The position numbers and the translations under genes were made by a program. Positions 1 to 9,172 of a stretch of 16,900 bases of DNA are shown here, piece by piece. The notes under the pieces are model-generated. The model made no database searches. It was not told where the DNA came from and saw only the letters and a list, made by a program, of their open reading frames with translations. This DNA is from Methanospirillum hungatei (lineage in GTDB: Archaea; Halobacteriota; Methanomicrobia; Methanomicrobiales; Methanospirillaceae). Position 1 is the first letter of the stretch. Each line of letters begins with the position of its first letter. The stretch is taken from assembly GCF_020216685.1 (NCBI RefSeq), contig NZ_JAIWNS010000120.1:1-16900 (forward strand), written 5' to 3'.

Positions 1-12
1 GGGTTTGTCTGA

Positions 13-159
13 AGATACCTCATACCCATCGGATGCGTTCGTGATCGTATATACAATTCAGATGTACAACCGCGAACGGATATTGAATGGAACGTTGCCC
101 TAAAAACCGGGAGAATCACACCAGAGGATCTTTTTGCAATAAACTTTACAAACTTGTAA
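13..159 (+). pseudogene. Possible 3' end of an upstream gene or gene remnant
   Basis: The reading frame beginning after a TGA at 10-12 runs to a TAA at 157-159. Its last 25 codons look protein-like (it ends ...ITPEDLFAINFTNL). No start codon of ATG, GTG or TTG type is visible in this frame after the TGA, so it is either the tail of a gene interrupted by that stop or a frameshifted remnant. A second frame, 2-103, is also open from the left edge and could instead be the true tail of an upstream gene. I do not recognise either peptide. The end of this frame overlaps the operator-like array in front of the next gene. Confidence 0.25.
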
Positions 160-178
160 GATAACTACATATTTGTAA
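146..178 (+). promoter_or_regulatory. Operator-like array in front of the HTH/peptidase gene
   Basis: TTACAA (146-151) and TTGTAA (154-159) form a perfect 6-bp inverted repeat with a 2-bp spacer. A third half-site, TTGTAA, lies at 173-178, 19 bp downstream. The array ends 16 bp before the start codon at 195, where the transcription start would be expected. XRE regulators commonly bind such dyads in their own promoters, so autoregulation by the downstream HTH protein is a reasonable inference. A GAGGGAG ribosome site follows at 184-190. Confidence 0.45.
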
Positions 179-194
179 AGTATGAGGGAGCCGT

Positions 195-1223
195 ATGCAT
201 ATCGGAGAGCGGATAAAACATGGTAGATTGAGGTCAGGACTCAGCCTGAGGGCTCTGGCTGAAAAGATTGGAATAACTGCCCCGGCACTTGGTAATTATG
301 AGAATGGAATTTCTACTCCGGACTCATCCCGGCTGATTTCAATAGCCGAGGCACTAAATATCCCGATTGAATATTTTTTCAGACAAGAGCCGATAATTTC
401 GCTCACTCCACTCGCCTACCGGAAGAAGTCACGCTTTGGGCTTAAGAAAGAGAAACAGGTTATCGAAGTGACCCGTGACTGGCTTGAAAGGTTTTGTGCG
501 ATCGAGGATATTCTTGGTGAGCAAGGAAAGCCCGATCTCCCTGAACCTGTAATCCTTTCCTCGCCAGACGAGATAGAGCTGATTGCAGCGAACCTTCGAA
601 ATAGATGGAATCTCGGTGTTGAACCGATTCAGAGCCTCATGGATATCATGGAACAACATGGGATCAAGGTCTGTCTCATTGATGGTCCGAAGACCTTTGA
701 CGGGATGATCATTATGGTGAATGAAGAACTTCCGGTGATTGCCATTAACCGAACCATGAGCGGAGATCGACAACGACTGACTCTTGCTCATGAACTTGGT
801 CATCTTGTCTGCTCAATCCCTGATGACTGGTTTGATGATGCCTTGTTTCATCGGTTTGCCGGGGCTTTTCTGTTCCCGGATGAGCGGGTAAAGACAGAGT
901 TTGGTGGTGGCAGAAAGAAGATCAGTATTGAAGAACTCTGTATTCTGAAACACCGGTATGGCATCTCCATGATGGCAATATTGTACCGGGCATACCATCT
1001 TGGCCTTATATCTGCATCATGCTTAAAAAATATGCAGATTCTGTTCAGAAAAAACGGATGGCATGAATGCGAGCCGATGAGACCATATCCTCCGGAAGTG
1101 CCGACGTACATGAATCAACTCATCATGCGGGCATATTCTGAAGGAATGATCACACGGACGCGGGCAAATGAATTGTATGGCGGTGATATATCAACCATCT
1201 GTGGCTGTGAGTCTTGTTCATGA
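195..1223 (+). CDS. HTH-XRE regulator fused to ImmA/IrrE-type zinc metallopeptidase
   Basis: The 342-residue protein has an N-terminal XRE helix-turn-helix (about residues 5-62, with the typical SLRALAEKIG...LGNYENG pattern) followed by a COG2856/ImmA-IrrE peptidase domain. The zinc site HELGH is at residues 199-203, and the usual downstream AGAFLFP motif is at about 222-228. Proteins of this build bind DNA as repressors and can cleave a partner regulator; many act as the antitoxin or regulator of a toxin pair. The start at ATG 195 is supported by GAGGGAG a few bases upstream. The gene overlaps the next one by four bases (ATGA), implying translational coupling with the PIN protein. The TTACAA/TTGTAA array just upstream may be its own operator. 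The family call is firm; the toxin-antitoxin role is inferred from context. Confidence 0.9.
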   Translation: MHIGERIKHGRLRSGLSLRALAEKIGITAPALGNYENGISTPDSSRLISIAEALNIPIEYFFRQEPIISLTPLAYRKKSRFGLKKEKQVIEVTRDWLERFCAIEDILGEQGKPDLPEPVILSSPDEIELIAANLRNRWNLGVEPIQSLMDIMEQHGIKVCLIDGPKTFDGMIIMVNEELPVIAINRTMSGDRQRLTLAHELGHLVCSIPDDWFDDALFHRFAGAFLFPDERVKTEFGGGRKKISIEELCILKHRYGISMMAILYRAYHLGLISASCLKNMQILFRKNGWHECEPMRPYPPEVPTYMNQLIMRAYSEGMITRTRANELYGGDISTICGCESCS

Positions 1224-1720
1224 GCGGAGAGATCCTCCATCTCCTTGATTCAAGTGTCTTATTTACTTTACAAGACGGAGGTCTGGTATCATCTCTCTTG
1301 GATCTGCATATTTCTTTGGGGACCATGGATCTGATTCTGGCAGAATGGAAGAGTGTTCTCCCCAATCATTTGATTTCTGCGGGTCTGCAAGTAAAACCTC
1401 TGACAGGTCCACAACTTGCGGAATTATTTCACTTGGCACCAACATATAAGCGAATCAGCCCGGCTGATCTCTCTTTGTATGTGTATGCCCTTCATCATCC
1501 GGATTGTATGATTATTACCGGTGATAGAAGGTTACGCAGCCTGTGTGCTGACCATAACATACCTGTTCACGGGGTGCTCTGGCTTATGGACATGATGGAT
1601 GAGAGAGGAGTGGTTTCAGATTCTTATCTTGCTGATGCCCTCGAAGAGATGATCACGAAAGGGAATTTCCTTCCAGAAGGAGATTGTGATGAGAGACTTA
1701 TGAGATGGAGAGAGCCATAA
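1220..1720 (+). CDS. PIN-domain protein (putative toxin ribonuclease)
   Basis: This 166-residue protein looks like a PIN-fold nuclease. An N-terminal LLDSS strand carries an acidic residue at D10. A central PADLSLYVYA segment supplies D83, and IITGDRRLRSLC supplies D102 followed by the basic stretch usual in this fold. PIN toxins are Mg-dependent RNases acting on tRNA, rRNA or mRNA. I place the start at ATG 1220, which overlaps the stop of the HTH/peptidase gene as ATGA; a TTG six bases upstream is in frame but less likely. The tight coupling to an XRE-ImmA protein suggests a toxin-antitoxin-like pair with the peptidase protein as control element. The length is normal for a single-domain PIN protein, and no other domain is seen. 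Target and activity are unknown. Confidence 0.82.
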   Translation: MSGEILHLLDSSVLFTLQDGGLVSSLLDLHISLGTMDLILAEWKSVLPNHLISAGLQVKPLTGPQLAELFHLAPTYKRISPADLSLYVYALHHPDCMIITGDRRLRSLCADHNIPVHGVLWLMDMMDERGVVSDSYLADALEEMITKGNFLPEGDCDERLMRWREP

Positions 1721-1798
1721 GAATGTACGAGAGATTATTGAAACAAAAATTTAAGGTCTTGCAGCAAAAACCGAAACCGCGAAATTATGTTTAAAACT

Positions 1799-1814
1799 AA
1801 GAATATTCATTCTT
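1799..1814 (+). terminator. Weak hairpin after the PIN gene
   Basis: AAGAAT and ATTCTT form a 6-bp stem with a 4-base loop about 80 bp after the PIN stop codon, in an A/T-rich stretch. It may help end the two-gene transcript, but the stem is short and made mostly of A-T pairs. Confidence 0.2.
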
Positions 1815-1943
1815 TAAATTAGGTACAGATCTTAGAGAGCCCCTCGCTCCCATCAATCAGAAGAACGAGTTCCATCACTGTAGTGTTCACAATAAGGCCT
1901 AAATTTTTCACGGTGTTACGGTGTGAACGATTATTACGATACA

Positions 1944-2495
1944 TCATTCATGATCCGTTACATGAGTGAGAATGAGAGGAGTTTTATAGGCTCCTTCCTT
2001 TTTAGGAATCGAGGAAACCTTCTTCAGACGAATTGTCACACCAGGTCCGAGAAGATTGGTAAACCGTTCTAAAAGTGCATCTGAGTCAGGGATTACGTCA
2101 AAGTATGAGGGGAATGAATCAGGGACGATGATTATCTCAAGTTCGTCCAAAGAGTGCTGGACAACCTGATACTGACCCACACCTCTTGTCTCGTCCATGA
2201 TGACATCGATGAGATACGGATCTATCCGGGTCATATCACGTCGAAACAGAGACTGCATCTTTCTTCCATGAACTGCCTGTATCACGAGGCCATAGGCATC
2301 CGGGTCAGGAGAAAAAGATGCCAGATCACCAAGCCCGCTGTACCTGATCAGGGGAGTTACAGTATTGTGAAAGGTGGTAACAACAACAGACCCGGTCTCA
2401 GAAGGCCCAACCGGATTCCCTGCGTCGTTGAGGATTTCAACAACCACATCCCAGAAGAAAACCCGGTACCCATCGCCGTACCGTATTTCCGAAGT
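1944..2495 (-). pseudogene. C-terminal fragment of an AMP-forming CoA ligase (phenylacetate-CoA ligase-like)
   Basis: The frame read leftward from 2495 encodes about 183 residues. It begins with a YGDGYRVFFWDVVVEIL segment, then has ETGSVVVTTFHNTVTPLIRY and the adenylate-forming hinge region (GRKMQSLFRRD), and ends with a typical C-terminal lid domain. This matches the last third of PaaK/coenzyme F390 synthetase-like ligases. The N-terminal two thirds, including the AMP-binding core, is missing: a TGA at 2496-2498 precedes the fragment. The overlapping frame further upstream (to about 2647) encodes a hydrophobic stretch ending in IELRKYG, suggesting a frameshift or fusion there. The only in-frame start (GTG 2447) has no ribosome site. 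I read this as a decayed remnant, not a working gene. Confidence 0.7.
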
Positions 2496-3398
2496 TCAAT
2501 AACACCGAGAAGGATCGAGACCACTATTGATATGATAATGGCATGTGAAACGGCAGTTTTTCTCCTGGAGGCTGTGCATGAATCTAGGGGATCGTGTGAT
2601 ACTGTTCCTCCCAGTGATTCACGCTCCCGAAAATCAGCTTCTCTCATATTGATATTCTCATCAAAGCCATAATTGGGTAGAGTATTCGTAGAATAAATCC
2701 ACTTATCTCATGTTATTTCTTATGATAAAAAGAGACATGTCCTTTGGAAAGGGCTGGCACTATCACTATTACGATATTTTTCAGAGAGATCCCCTTTCCT
2801 CCGCCATATCCCTACTGAGGTACCAGGCGACCGACCCTTTCTCAAATATTAGTTCTTTTTTATAATTAATTGAATGAACGATTTATTTATTTAATAATAT
2901 ATTATTATACGATGAGGTTAATTCCCATGTTGTATTTACATCAGACTGCACATATGCCACCCTATTTCTCAAAATTTCACCAAGACCACTTATTTCATCC
3001 CCTAATTATCCTGATAATAGCAGACCAATAATGAATTCTATAGATTGAGTATATAGAGGGTTCATAATTACTGCATAAGATACTATGGTTAGGATGGCCT
3101 TATTGAGAATCGACTTTCATATGAATTATATGAGGTGAGTATAGTCGATAAAATTGAAATTTAAGGCCCATATTCCATTTTTAAACTCTCATATGATAGA
3201 ACTGGGACCCTACCTCATTTTCAGTGAGTACCGGTATGAAAAAACTCTTTTGACCGACCAGATCCTATTCATTGATCTCGTCACCAAAATATTCTTATCG
3301 CTATTAAATTCCGACTCTGCCTTGATCCTTTACCAGATCTGAAAACTTACACCTCATAGGACAAGGCATGTCATGACACCTTCATGTTTATCAATATG
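2496..3398. other. About 0.9 kb without a convincing gene
   Basis: This A/T-rich stretch lies between the ligase remnant and the end of the exporter operon. It contains a hydrophobic reading frame on the minus strand (up to about 2707) that seems to be part of the same decayed locus. A 42-codon frame at 2737-2865 (plus, starting MSFGKGWHYHYYD) has no good ribosome site, and I do not recognise it. There is a perfect 16-bp A/T palindrome at 2892-2907. The left copy of the flanking repeat lies at about 3022-3270. A TGTCATGACA palindrome at 3369-3378, close to the end of the ABC gene, could contribute to termination on the minus strand. Nothing else is supported. Confidence 0.5.
3022..3270 (+). 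repeat. Left copy of a diverged ~250-bp direct repeat flanking the peptide cluster
   Basis: This segment aligns by eye with 12795-13043 in the same orientation. Shared blocks in order are AGACCAATAATGAA (3022-3035), TATTGAGAATCG (3101-3112), TTCATATG followed by an ATTATAT block, an exact 22-base block (3145-3166) and CATTTTCAG, ending near the GATCTGGTC region. The blocks are separated by diverged sequence with small indels. In the right copy the last part is the 3' end of a ywbE-type gene; here that reading frame is not preserved. It is either a dispersed intergenic repeat or a relic of a duplication of the insertion site. Confidence 0.65.
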
Positions 3399-6257
3399 TC
3401 ATAATAATTGATGCCGTGCAAGTTCAGCAAATATCCCTCCCTTATCTAATAACTCCTGATATGTTCCTTTTTCAACAATTTTTCCTTTATCAAGAACATA
3501 GATGCTATCGGCATGAATAATTGTTGATAATCGATGGGCAATTACTACTCTTGTCAGATGTAGTTTTTCAAGACTCTTCATGACGATCATCTGGCTATTA
3601 TTATCAAGAGCACTCGTTGCCTCATCCAGGTAGAGAATTTGAGGTTTTTTAGCAAGGGCTCGTGCAATGAGTATCCTTTGTTTCTGTCCTCCGGATATAT
3701 TTGCGGATCTCTCACTGATGTACGTATCCATCTGCATGGGCATCTCTCTGATATCCGTATCTACCCCGACATCTTCCGCTAATTTCCATGCCTCTTCCAG
3801 AGAGATTTTCCTTGGGCCTGAAATGTTCTGAAAAATACTTCCTGGCATGAGTTGCCCATCCTGAAGTACAACTCCGATCTGTCTTCGCACCTTTCGAATG
3901 CTCAATTTTGAAAGTAATTTTCCATTATAGATAACCTCCCCGGAGTCTGGTTTCTCAAATCCGAGAAGAATACGGAGCAATGTAGATTTTCCACTTCCTG
4001 ATGTTCCAACAATTGCCACAAATTCTCCAGGTTGAATTTTTATTGTTACATCATCCAAAACGAGAGGAGCATCAGATTCATATCGATATGATACATGCCT
4101 CATTTCAACAGACCCGGTAAGTATCCCTGGATCTTCCTTCCCTTCATCGGTTTCTGGAGGGGTTTTCAAAATAGGACTTACAAATTCCATCATTGGCTTT
4201 ATATTCCAAAGAGCGATGCATGAACTTCCAAGGCTTACAAATGAGGTCGAGAATGAACCTAAAGCTGAGTAAAATGCTAAAAACCATCCCTGATCACGAT
4301 CGGGCTGTACTACTGAAAGTTGTATCCCGGCAAGGTAAAATACAAGAATAGTAAGAAGTCCTGGCCAGAGTATGGTCAGTATCTTACTATACACATCATA
4401 TGTCCCAATTTTTAATCGTAATGCAATCTGCTTTTTCAGATCTCTCTCCCACAGTACAAACGCCCTGTTTTGAGCACCATAACTGGAAATACTTATGAGT
4501 CCGGATAAAATCTGAAACGTCTTTCCGGAAAGGTGGCCTTGTAAAAAGATGAGTTCCTTTCTTTTCAAAACACTGAGATACCCAATAAAAATAGTGAGCA
4601 TGAAAACCCCTATGACAAGCATAATTGCATATCCAGCAATATCAGGATATATTTGATACATAATTATGACATTAAAGAGAGAGAAGACACCCCCTAATAC
4701 CATACTTACAGTAACTGCAGATAACACCATCCTGATATCATCAATAACACCCACCCTGCTTGTCAGGTTTCCAGCATTATATCTTCTGAAGAAACCGGGT
4801 GAGAGTTTAAGGATCCTATCCCATATTGCAGCTTCGAAAAGACTTCCGATTCGTCCATCAATTCTAATATTGGCAATCTCACGACCGAATTGAAAGAATA
4901 ATGACGTAAAGATACTCATAAAAACGATAAATATTATTGTTTCAACGATTGAAATATTCTGAAAAGGAATTCCAATGCTAAATATAAGTCCTGTCGCTAA
5001 TGGAATAGAAGTACCCAAAATGCCTAACAACAATCCAAAAACAATCAGATTGAGAATATCCCGCTTCCATAATAATGACAGGATAAAATGGATAATATCA
5101 TATAATGAGAGTGATCTGTCAGGAAATGTCGGATAGACCATAATTCCTGAAGAATTGAAATGTATTTTTTTTATTGTATGATGATTGAACACCCGTCCTT
5201 GATCATCATACAATCGATATTTCCCGGGTTTTTCAGGAATTGCAGCATATAAATTATTATCATCAGATACGATGAGCGGTCCGTTATCGTGAGTATACCA
5301 TGATTCAGATAAGGTGACTCTTCGGATACGAACACCGCACTGATCTGCGAGGTCAGAGACATATTCATAGAGATCCTGATCTTTTTCATTTTTCTTAAAA
5401 AAATCATTAGATTTCTCTATTTTGGTCTCAATTCCCAAATTTTTTAAGATAATGGAAAAAATATTGAAATTCTTCTCTTCCCATTCAAGGGAATCATATT
5501 TGTTCTTTTGAATCTGATTATTCAGTGCTTCCTCCTGTTTGTACCACATTTCCAGGCGTTTTTTCTCCTCATACACATAATCATTCCAGAGTGCTAATGC
5601 TCGTGAATATAGCCATGCACTTAAATTTGTATGAAATAGTTTTATTGAAAAATCCGCGGGTATTTTATCCCCTTTCGTAATTCTGAGTGAACCATCTGAT
5701 TGGGTTTCTAGTACTGTATGCTCTGTTATAATAAACCAGCCCAATTCAGCCTGAAAGAGCATATCAGATCGCATATCTTTCAGGATACCTTCTTTTATAA
5801 GGCAAAATGCAAATTTATCCTGAACGAGATTACAATGAATCGTAACCCCAGAGGAAAATGCGGTATCCCCATACTCTATCTCATAAAGATCTTCTTTTGA
5901 GAACTCCCTTTGTATATAGGAGGGGATATTCTTTTGAGCATAGGTATACCATGCAACCCATAAAGAGCAGATTTCCATCTCATTTTTTACCGATGCTATC
6001 TCTATCTCTTCAATAATTGAGGCCGTTTGAGAGATACCGATCAGACATATTGTTTCAGGTTCCCACCCAAAGATCGGTTGTCCTTTATCTGCAACAATAC
6101 CATGCAGTCTTCTGCCAACAACGCCATTGACATACTCTGCAATATGAAGGATGAGGGTGCCTTCTATCAGACGATAACACACATCTCTTTTCAAGAATAT
6201 GATCTCTTCACCTTGTTTTAACAGATATTGAGAGGGGGATGGAGGAGTGCCTGGCAT
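3399..6257 (-). CDS. NHLM-type peptide ABC transporter, ATPase/permease without peptidase
   Basis: This 952-residue protein has three parts. An N-terminal cytoplasmic region (about 1-390) includes a segment around 300-380 seen in the second transporter of NHLM-type peptide export systems. A six-helix ABC exporter membrane domain follows (about 400-690). The C-terminal ATPase carries Walker A GTSGSGKST (751-759), signature ISGGQKQR (about 853-860), Walker B ILYLDEA and the H-loop IAHRLST. No Cys-His peptidase site is present. It probably pairs with the C39 transporter encoded just upstream to export the modified peptide. The ATG at 6257 is preceded by a strong GGAGGTGA site formed by the last codons (SLEGGE) of the previous gene, leaving only two bases between the genes. 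It is the last gene of the operon. Whether it forms a heterodimer with its neighbour is inferred. Confidence 0.88.
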   Translation of the reverse strand: MPGTPPSPSQYLLKQGEEIIFLKRDVCYRLIEGTLILHIAEYVNGVVGRRLHGIVADKGQPIFGWEPETICLIGISQTASIIEEIEIASVKNEMEICSLWVAWYTYAQKNIPSYIQREFSKEDLYEIEYGDTAFSSGVTIHCNLVQDKFAFCLIKEGILKDMRSDMLFQAELGWFIITEHTVLETQSDGSLRITKGDKIPADFSIKLFHTNLSAWLYSRALALWNDYVYEEKKRLEMWYKQEEALNNQIQKNKYDSLEWEEKNFNIFSIILKNLGIETKIEKSNDFFKKNEKDQDLYEYVSDLADQCGVRIRRVTLSESWYTHDNGPLIVSDDNNLYAAIPEKPGKYRLYDDQGRVFNHHTIKKIHFNSSGIMVYPTFPDRSLSLYDIIHFILSLLWKRDILNLIVFGLLLGILGTSIPLATGLIFSIGIPFQNISIVETIIFIVFMSIFTSLFFQFGREIANIRIDGRIGSLFEAAIWDRILKLSPGFFRRYNAGNLTSRVGVIDDIRMVLSAVTVSMVLGGVFSLFNVIIMYQIYPDIAGYAIMLVIGVFMLTIFIGYLSVLKRKELIFLQGHLSGKTFQILSGLISISSYGAQNRAFVLWERDLKKQIALRLKIGTYDVYSKILTILWPGLLTILVFYLAGIQLSVVQPDRDQGWFLAFYSALGSFSTSFVSLGSSCIALWNIKPMMEFVSPILKTPPETDEGKEDPGILTGSVEMRHVSYRYESDAPLVLDDVTIKIQPGEFVAIVGTSGSGKSTLLRILLGFEKPDSGEVIYNGKLLSKLSIRKVRRQIGVVLQDGQLMPGSIFQNISGPRKISLEEAWKLAEDVGVDTDIREMPMQMDTYISERSANISGGQKQRILIARALAKKPQILYLDEATSALDNNSQMIVMKSLEKLHLTRVVIAHRLSTIIHADSIYVLDKGKIVEKGTYQELLDKGGIFAELARHQLL

Positions 6258-6259
6258 AC

Positions 6260-8449
6260 TTATTCACCTCCTTCTAATGAACTATCATCAGCAGATATTA
6301 ATCGATAATAACTCCCTTTTAATTCCATTAACTGTTCATGGGTTCCCTGTTCCACGATATATCCTTTATCAAGCACAATAATCCAGTCACAATCTCTGAC
6401 GGTGCTTAATCTGTGGGCGATAATAAGACATGAACAACCCCTTTGCCTGATATGAGACTCAATGTTTTTTTCCGTTACCGGATCGAGAGCACTGGTTGCC
6501 TCATCCATGATAAGGAGTGAAGGATTTTTGGCCAAAGCACGTGCTATTTCCAGACGTTGTCTCTGACCCCCGCTCACATTTCTCCCTCCATCCTCTATGT
6601 TATGTTCATATCCTCCTTCAAGACCTGATATGAACTCATCAATCTCTGCATCTTTTGCTGCCTGAATAATTGAAGATTGACTCAAAGTCTTATCCCATAA
6701 TGTAATATTATGAAGAACCGTATCCTCGAAGATAAAAATTTCCTGACTGACGTATGCAATTGATACATGTCTCACATGGTGTGGTATTTCATTCAGATCT
6801 CTTCCATCAATGGTAATCCGCCCTTCCCAGGGTGTATAAAAACCTGCAGCTAATTTTGCAATGGTGCTTTTTCCACACCCTGATGGCCCTACAAATGCAA
6901 TGCGTTTCCCAGGCATACAATGAAAAGAGATATTATGAAGAATTGGTGGTTCACGTGGATTATATCCAAAAGTTACCTCCTCAAACCGGATGTCCCCTAC
7001 CATTTTTGAAAAATTTCCATCTGAAGCAAATTCTGATAGAGATACTTCTCTTTTTTGTTCTTTTGCAAAATACTGTTCAACATCAATTAATCGTTGAAGA
7101 CTGCCATCTAGATCTGAGAGATCTCCTCCAACGTTCATGAGTCTTTGTGTTGGCTGAAGAAAGTTTACCAAGAGGGTCTGGTACGCAAAGAAAAATCCAA
7201 TACTTATTGACCCTTGTAAGATGAGATAACTCCCTGCTGCAAGAAGTATGGTGGTTCCAATTCCTGATATGAATGATGGGACAATATTCATCAATGATGA
7301 TGCAATCTTTACATCCCGCATGGTATTGATATACCCTGCATGATATCCGGACCATTTTTCAAAAAATTCGGACTCCTGACCACTCGATTTCAGCGATTCA
7401 ATCATCTGAATACCTGAAAACGCAACACCAGTTAACCTTCCCCGAGCAAGTATAATTTTTCTGCTTAATTCTACTCGTTTATCAGATATATACCTGAAAA
7501 ACAGAAGGTTTCCCAGGCTTACAAAACAGGCAATAAGAGTAAGGAGAGCATTCAATGAAAAAAGGAGTCCAAGATAGACAAACGAGATGATGATATCTAA
7601 AACTGCAGGAGCCCCTTTTGAACAGATAATGCTTGCAATATGTTCATTTATAGATACCCGTGATGAGATCTCTCCAGTATATCGCTGATCAAAAAAACTT
7701 ATTGGAAGCGATAAAATTTTATGAAAAAAGGTATGAGACAATTTGTATGAGAGGTTTGCTTCCCATCTGATCACACAGATCTCACGAATCCAATTGATAA
7801 ATACCTGCAGAAGAACAAAAAAGGAGATATACTGAAGAAGAGGGAGTAATAAACCCTGTCGATCCGCTAATACAATTTGATCCAAAAACACCTGATTTGC
7901 TATTGGAAGAGCAATACCAGGTATCAGCATTGCAATACCGGCAATAAGGAGAAATAAGAGCGGGAGAATTTCGGGTTTCATTTTCGGTAGAAGCATATTC
8001 CAGAATGTGGTCCTGACACCTCCTGATTTGAAATCAGGTCCTGGATGAATGGAAAGGACAATTCCTGTAAAGGAATTATCAAATTCTTCAAAGGATATCG
8101 TTCTCCTCCCGCTTGCAGGATCGTTCACATACACCTTCCCTCTCCCAAAACCTTCCAATACCATGAAATGCGAAAAATTCCAATGAATAATTACCGGCAT
8201 TTTGATATCTTTCAGATTTTCTGGTTCTACCCGATACCCTGCAGCATCCATTCCATATTTTCGTGCAGCCTGTATGACATTAATAGCCCGGCTTCCATCC
8301 CTTGATATACCACAATCTTCTCTTATCTTCTCCAATGGAAGAAAAAGGCCATAGTAACCAAGAATAATGGCTAAAGAAACAGCACCACATTCTGCGGCTT
8401 CCATTTGTAAAACAAAAGGAGTTTTAACCTTTTTTGATAGGAATGCCAT
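6260..8449 (-). CDS. C39 peptidase-containing ABC exporter for double-glycine leader peptides
   Basis: The 729-residue protein starts with a C39 peptidase domain. Catalytic Cys21 lies in AAECGAVSLA, His94 in FSHFMVLEG and Asp110 in VNDPASG. An exporter membrane domain (about 155-440) and an ABC ATPase follow, with Walker A GPSGCGKST (521-529), signature VSGGQRQR (about 625-632), Walker B LLIMDEA and the H-loop IIAHRLS. Such transporters cut the leader after Gly-Gly in the cytoplasm and export the released core. Both precursor peptides here end their leaders in VSGG, so they are the obvious substrates. The gene follows the HlyD-like gene by 17 bp, with AGAGGT just before ATG 8449, and is followed two bases later by the second ABC gene. 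All catalytic and ATPase motifs look intact. Confidence 0.93.
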   Translation of the reverse strand: MAFLSKKVKTPFVLQMEAAECGAVSLAIILGYYGLFLPLEKIREDCGISRDGSRAINVIQAARKYGMDAAGYRVEPENLKDIKMPVIIHWNFSHFMVLEGFGRGKVYVNDPASGRRTISFEEFDNSFTGIVLSIHPGPDFKSGGVRTTFWNMLLPKMKPEILPLLFLLIAGIAMLIPGIALPIANQVFLDQIVLADRQGLLLPLLQYISFFVLLQVFINWIREICVIRWEANLSYKLSHTFFHKILSLPISFFDQRYTGEISSRVSINEHIASIICSKGAPAVLDIIISFVYLGLLFSLNALLTLIACFVSLGNLLFFRYISDKRVELSRKIILARGRLTGVAFSGIQMIESLKSSGQESEFFEKWSGYHAGYINTMRDVKIASSLMNIVPSFISGIGTTILLAAGSYLILQGSISIGFFFAYQTLLVNFLQPTQRLMNVGGDLSDLDGSLQRLIDVEQYFAKEQKREVSLSEFASDGNFSKMVGDIRFEEVTFGYNPREPPILHNISFHCMPGKRIAFVGPSGCGKSTIAKLAAGFYTPWEGRITIDGRDLNEIPHHVRHVSIAYVSQEIFIFEDTVLHNITLWDKTLSQSSIIQAAKDAEIDEFISGLEGGYEHNIEDGGRNVSGGQRQRLEIARALAKNPSLLIMDEATSALDPVTEKNIESHIRQRGCSCLIIAHRLSTVRDCDWIIVLDKGYIVEQGTHEQLMELKGSYYRLISADDSSLEGGE

Positions 8450-8466
8450 ATTACCTCTTCTTTAGG

Positions 8467-9078
8467 TTAAAAAAAATTCTCCTGAACACTCTTTTGATTC
8501 AGAATGATCCTTCCATGACAAGGAGTTGCTGGTTGAACTGATACATTTCCAGGATCATCTCCTACAATGATAAAAGAATTAGGATCATCTTCCTGTTTGT
8601 CTAATAAAACTTCAACAATATAGGGAGGTCCGTCAATATATCGTAAGAGATAATCAGCGAGTTCAGAGTTATTATTCAGCATATACACAACATCGTTTCT
8701 GGAAGCCGGCCATTGACCTATCGTTGTGACCGTCCCGCGTATGTAGGCATATTCACCTTTATCTAATGTCAATGGCGAGATCTGAACCTTTAATCCTGGT
8801 TTTATCTTTGGACCCTGTATGTATTGTACAAAGAGAAGAACATGAAGATCTGATAGCGGTGTATCATTTTCCGAATTATTTGTGATGAAGATACCATTTG
8901 CATCGATAAAATCATAGATAGTAAGATGAATAAAACTCAAATACAGGCCAATTACAATGATGAGAAAACCAGTAAGTATAATCCAGTAAGGAAGTGAGGG
9001 TTGTACTACCAGTTGATCCAGGTTATCTGTATTTGAGTGCCTGACCAGAGCTTTTTTTCGAAATAAATTTTCTTTCAT
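8467..9078 (-). CDS. Very short HlyD-like adaptor of the peptide exporter
   Basis: The 203-residue protein has a short cytoplasmic N-terminus (LFRKKALVRHS...LDQLVV), one membrane helix (about 31-50), then an extracytoplasmic segment containing IKPGLKVQISPLTL and a C-terminal beta-type region. These N-terminal and C-terminal blocks resemble the NHLM HlyD-type secretion protein. The long coiled-coil and lipoyl hairpin that normally sit between them (family members are usually well over 300 residues) are absent. An archaeon with one membrane would not need a periplasm-spanning hairpin, so this may be an adapted form and not a damaged gene; that is inference. It starts at ATG 9078, 94 bp after the second radical SAM gene, with no strong ribosome site, so a separate promoter cannot be excluded. 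It is followed after 17 bp by the C39 transporter. Confidence 0.78.
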   Translation of the reverse strand: MKENLFRKKALVRHSNTDNLDQLVVQPSLPYWIILTGFLIIVIGLYLSFIHLTIYDFIDANGIFITNNSENDTPLSDLHVLLFVQYIQGPKIKPGLKVQISPLTLDKGEYAYIRGTVTTIGQWPASRNDVVYMLNNNSELADYLLRYIDGPPYIVEVLLDKQEDDPNSFIIVGDDPGNVSVQPATPCHGRIILNQKSVQENFF

Positions 9079-9172
9079 ATGGGTTTAACATACCATATAC
9101 CTTCACCTGTTCTGTAATCTTCTCATGATATTTGTATATTCCTGACAATTTCGTATTTTTGATTCATATGCT

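Noticed and set aside
2154..2672. A 172-codon plus-strand frame
   Set aside because: It is antisense to the ligase remnant, which shows clear family motifs on the other strand.
2892..2907. A perfect 16-bp palindrome of A and T
   Set aside because: In such an A/T-only stretch a palindrome can arise by chance, and no neighbouring gene start makes it a likely operator.
3154..3342. A 62-codon plus-strand frame starting at TTG
   Set aside because: It lies mostly within the diverged flanking repeat, has no ribosome site, and the frame is not kept in the other repeat copy.
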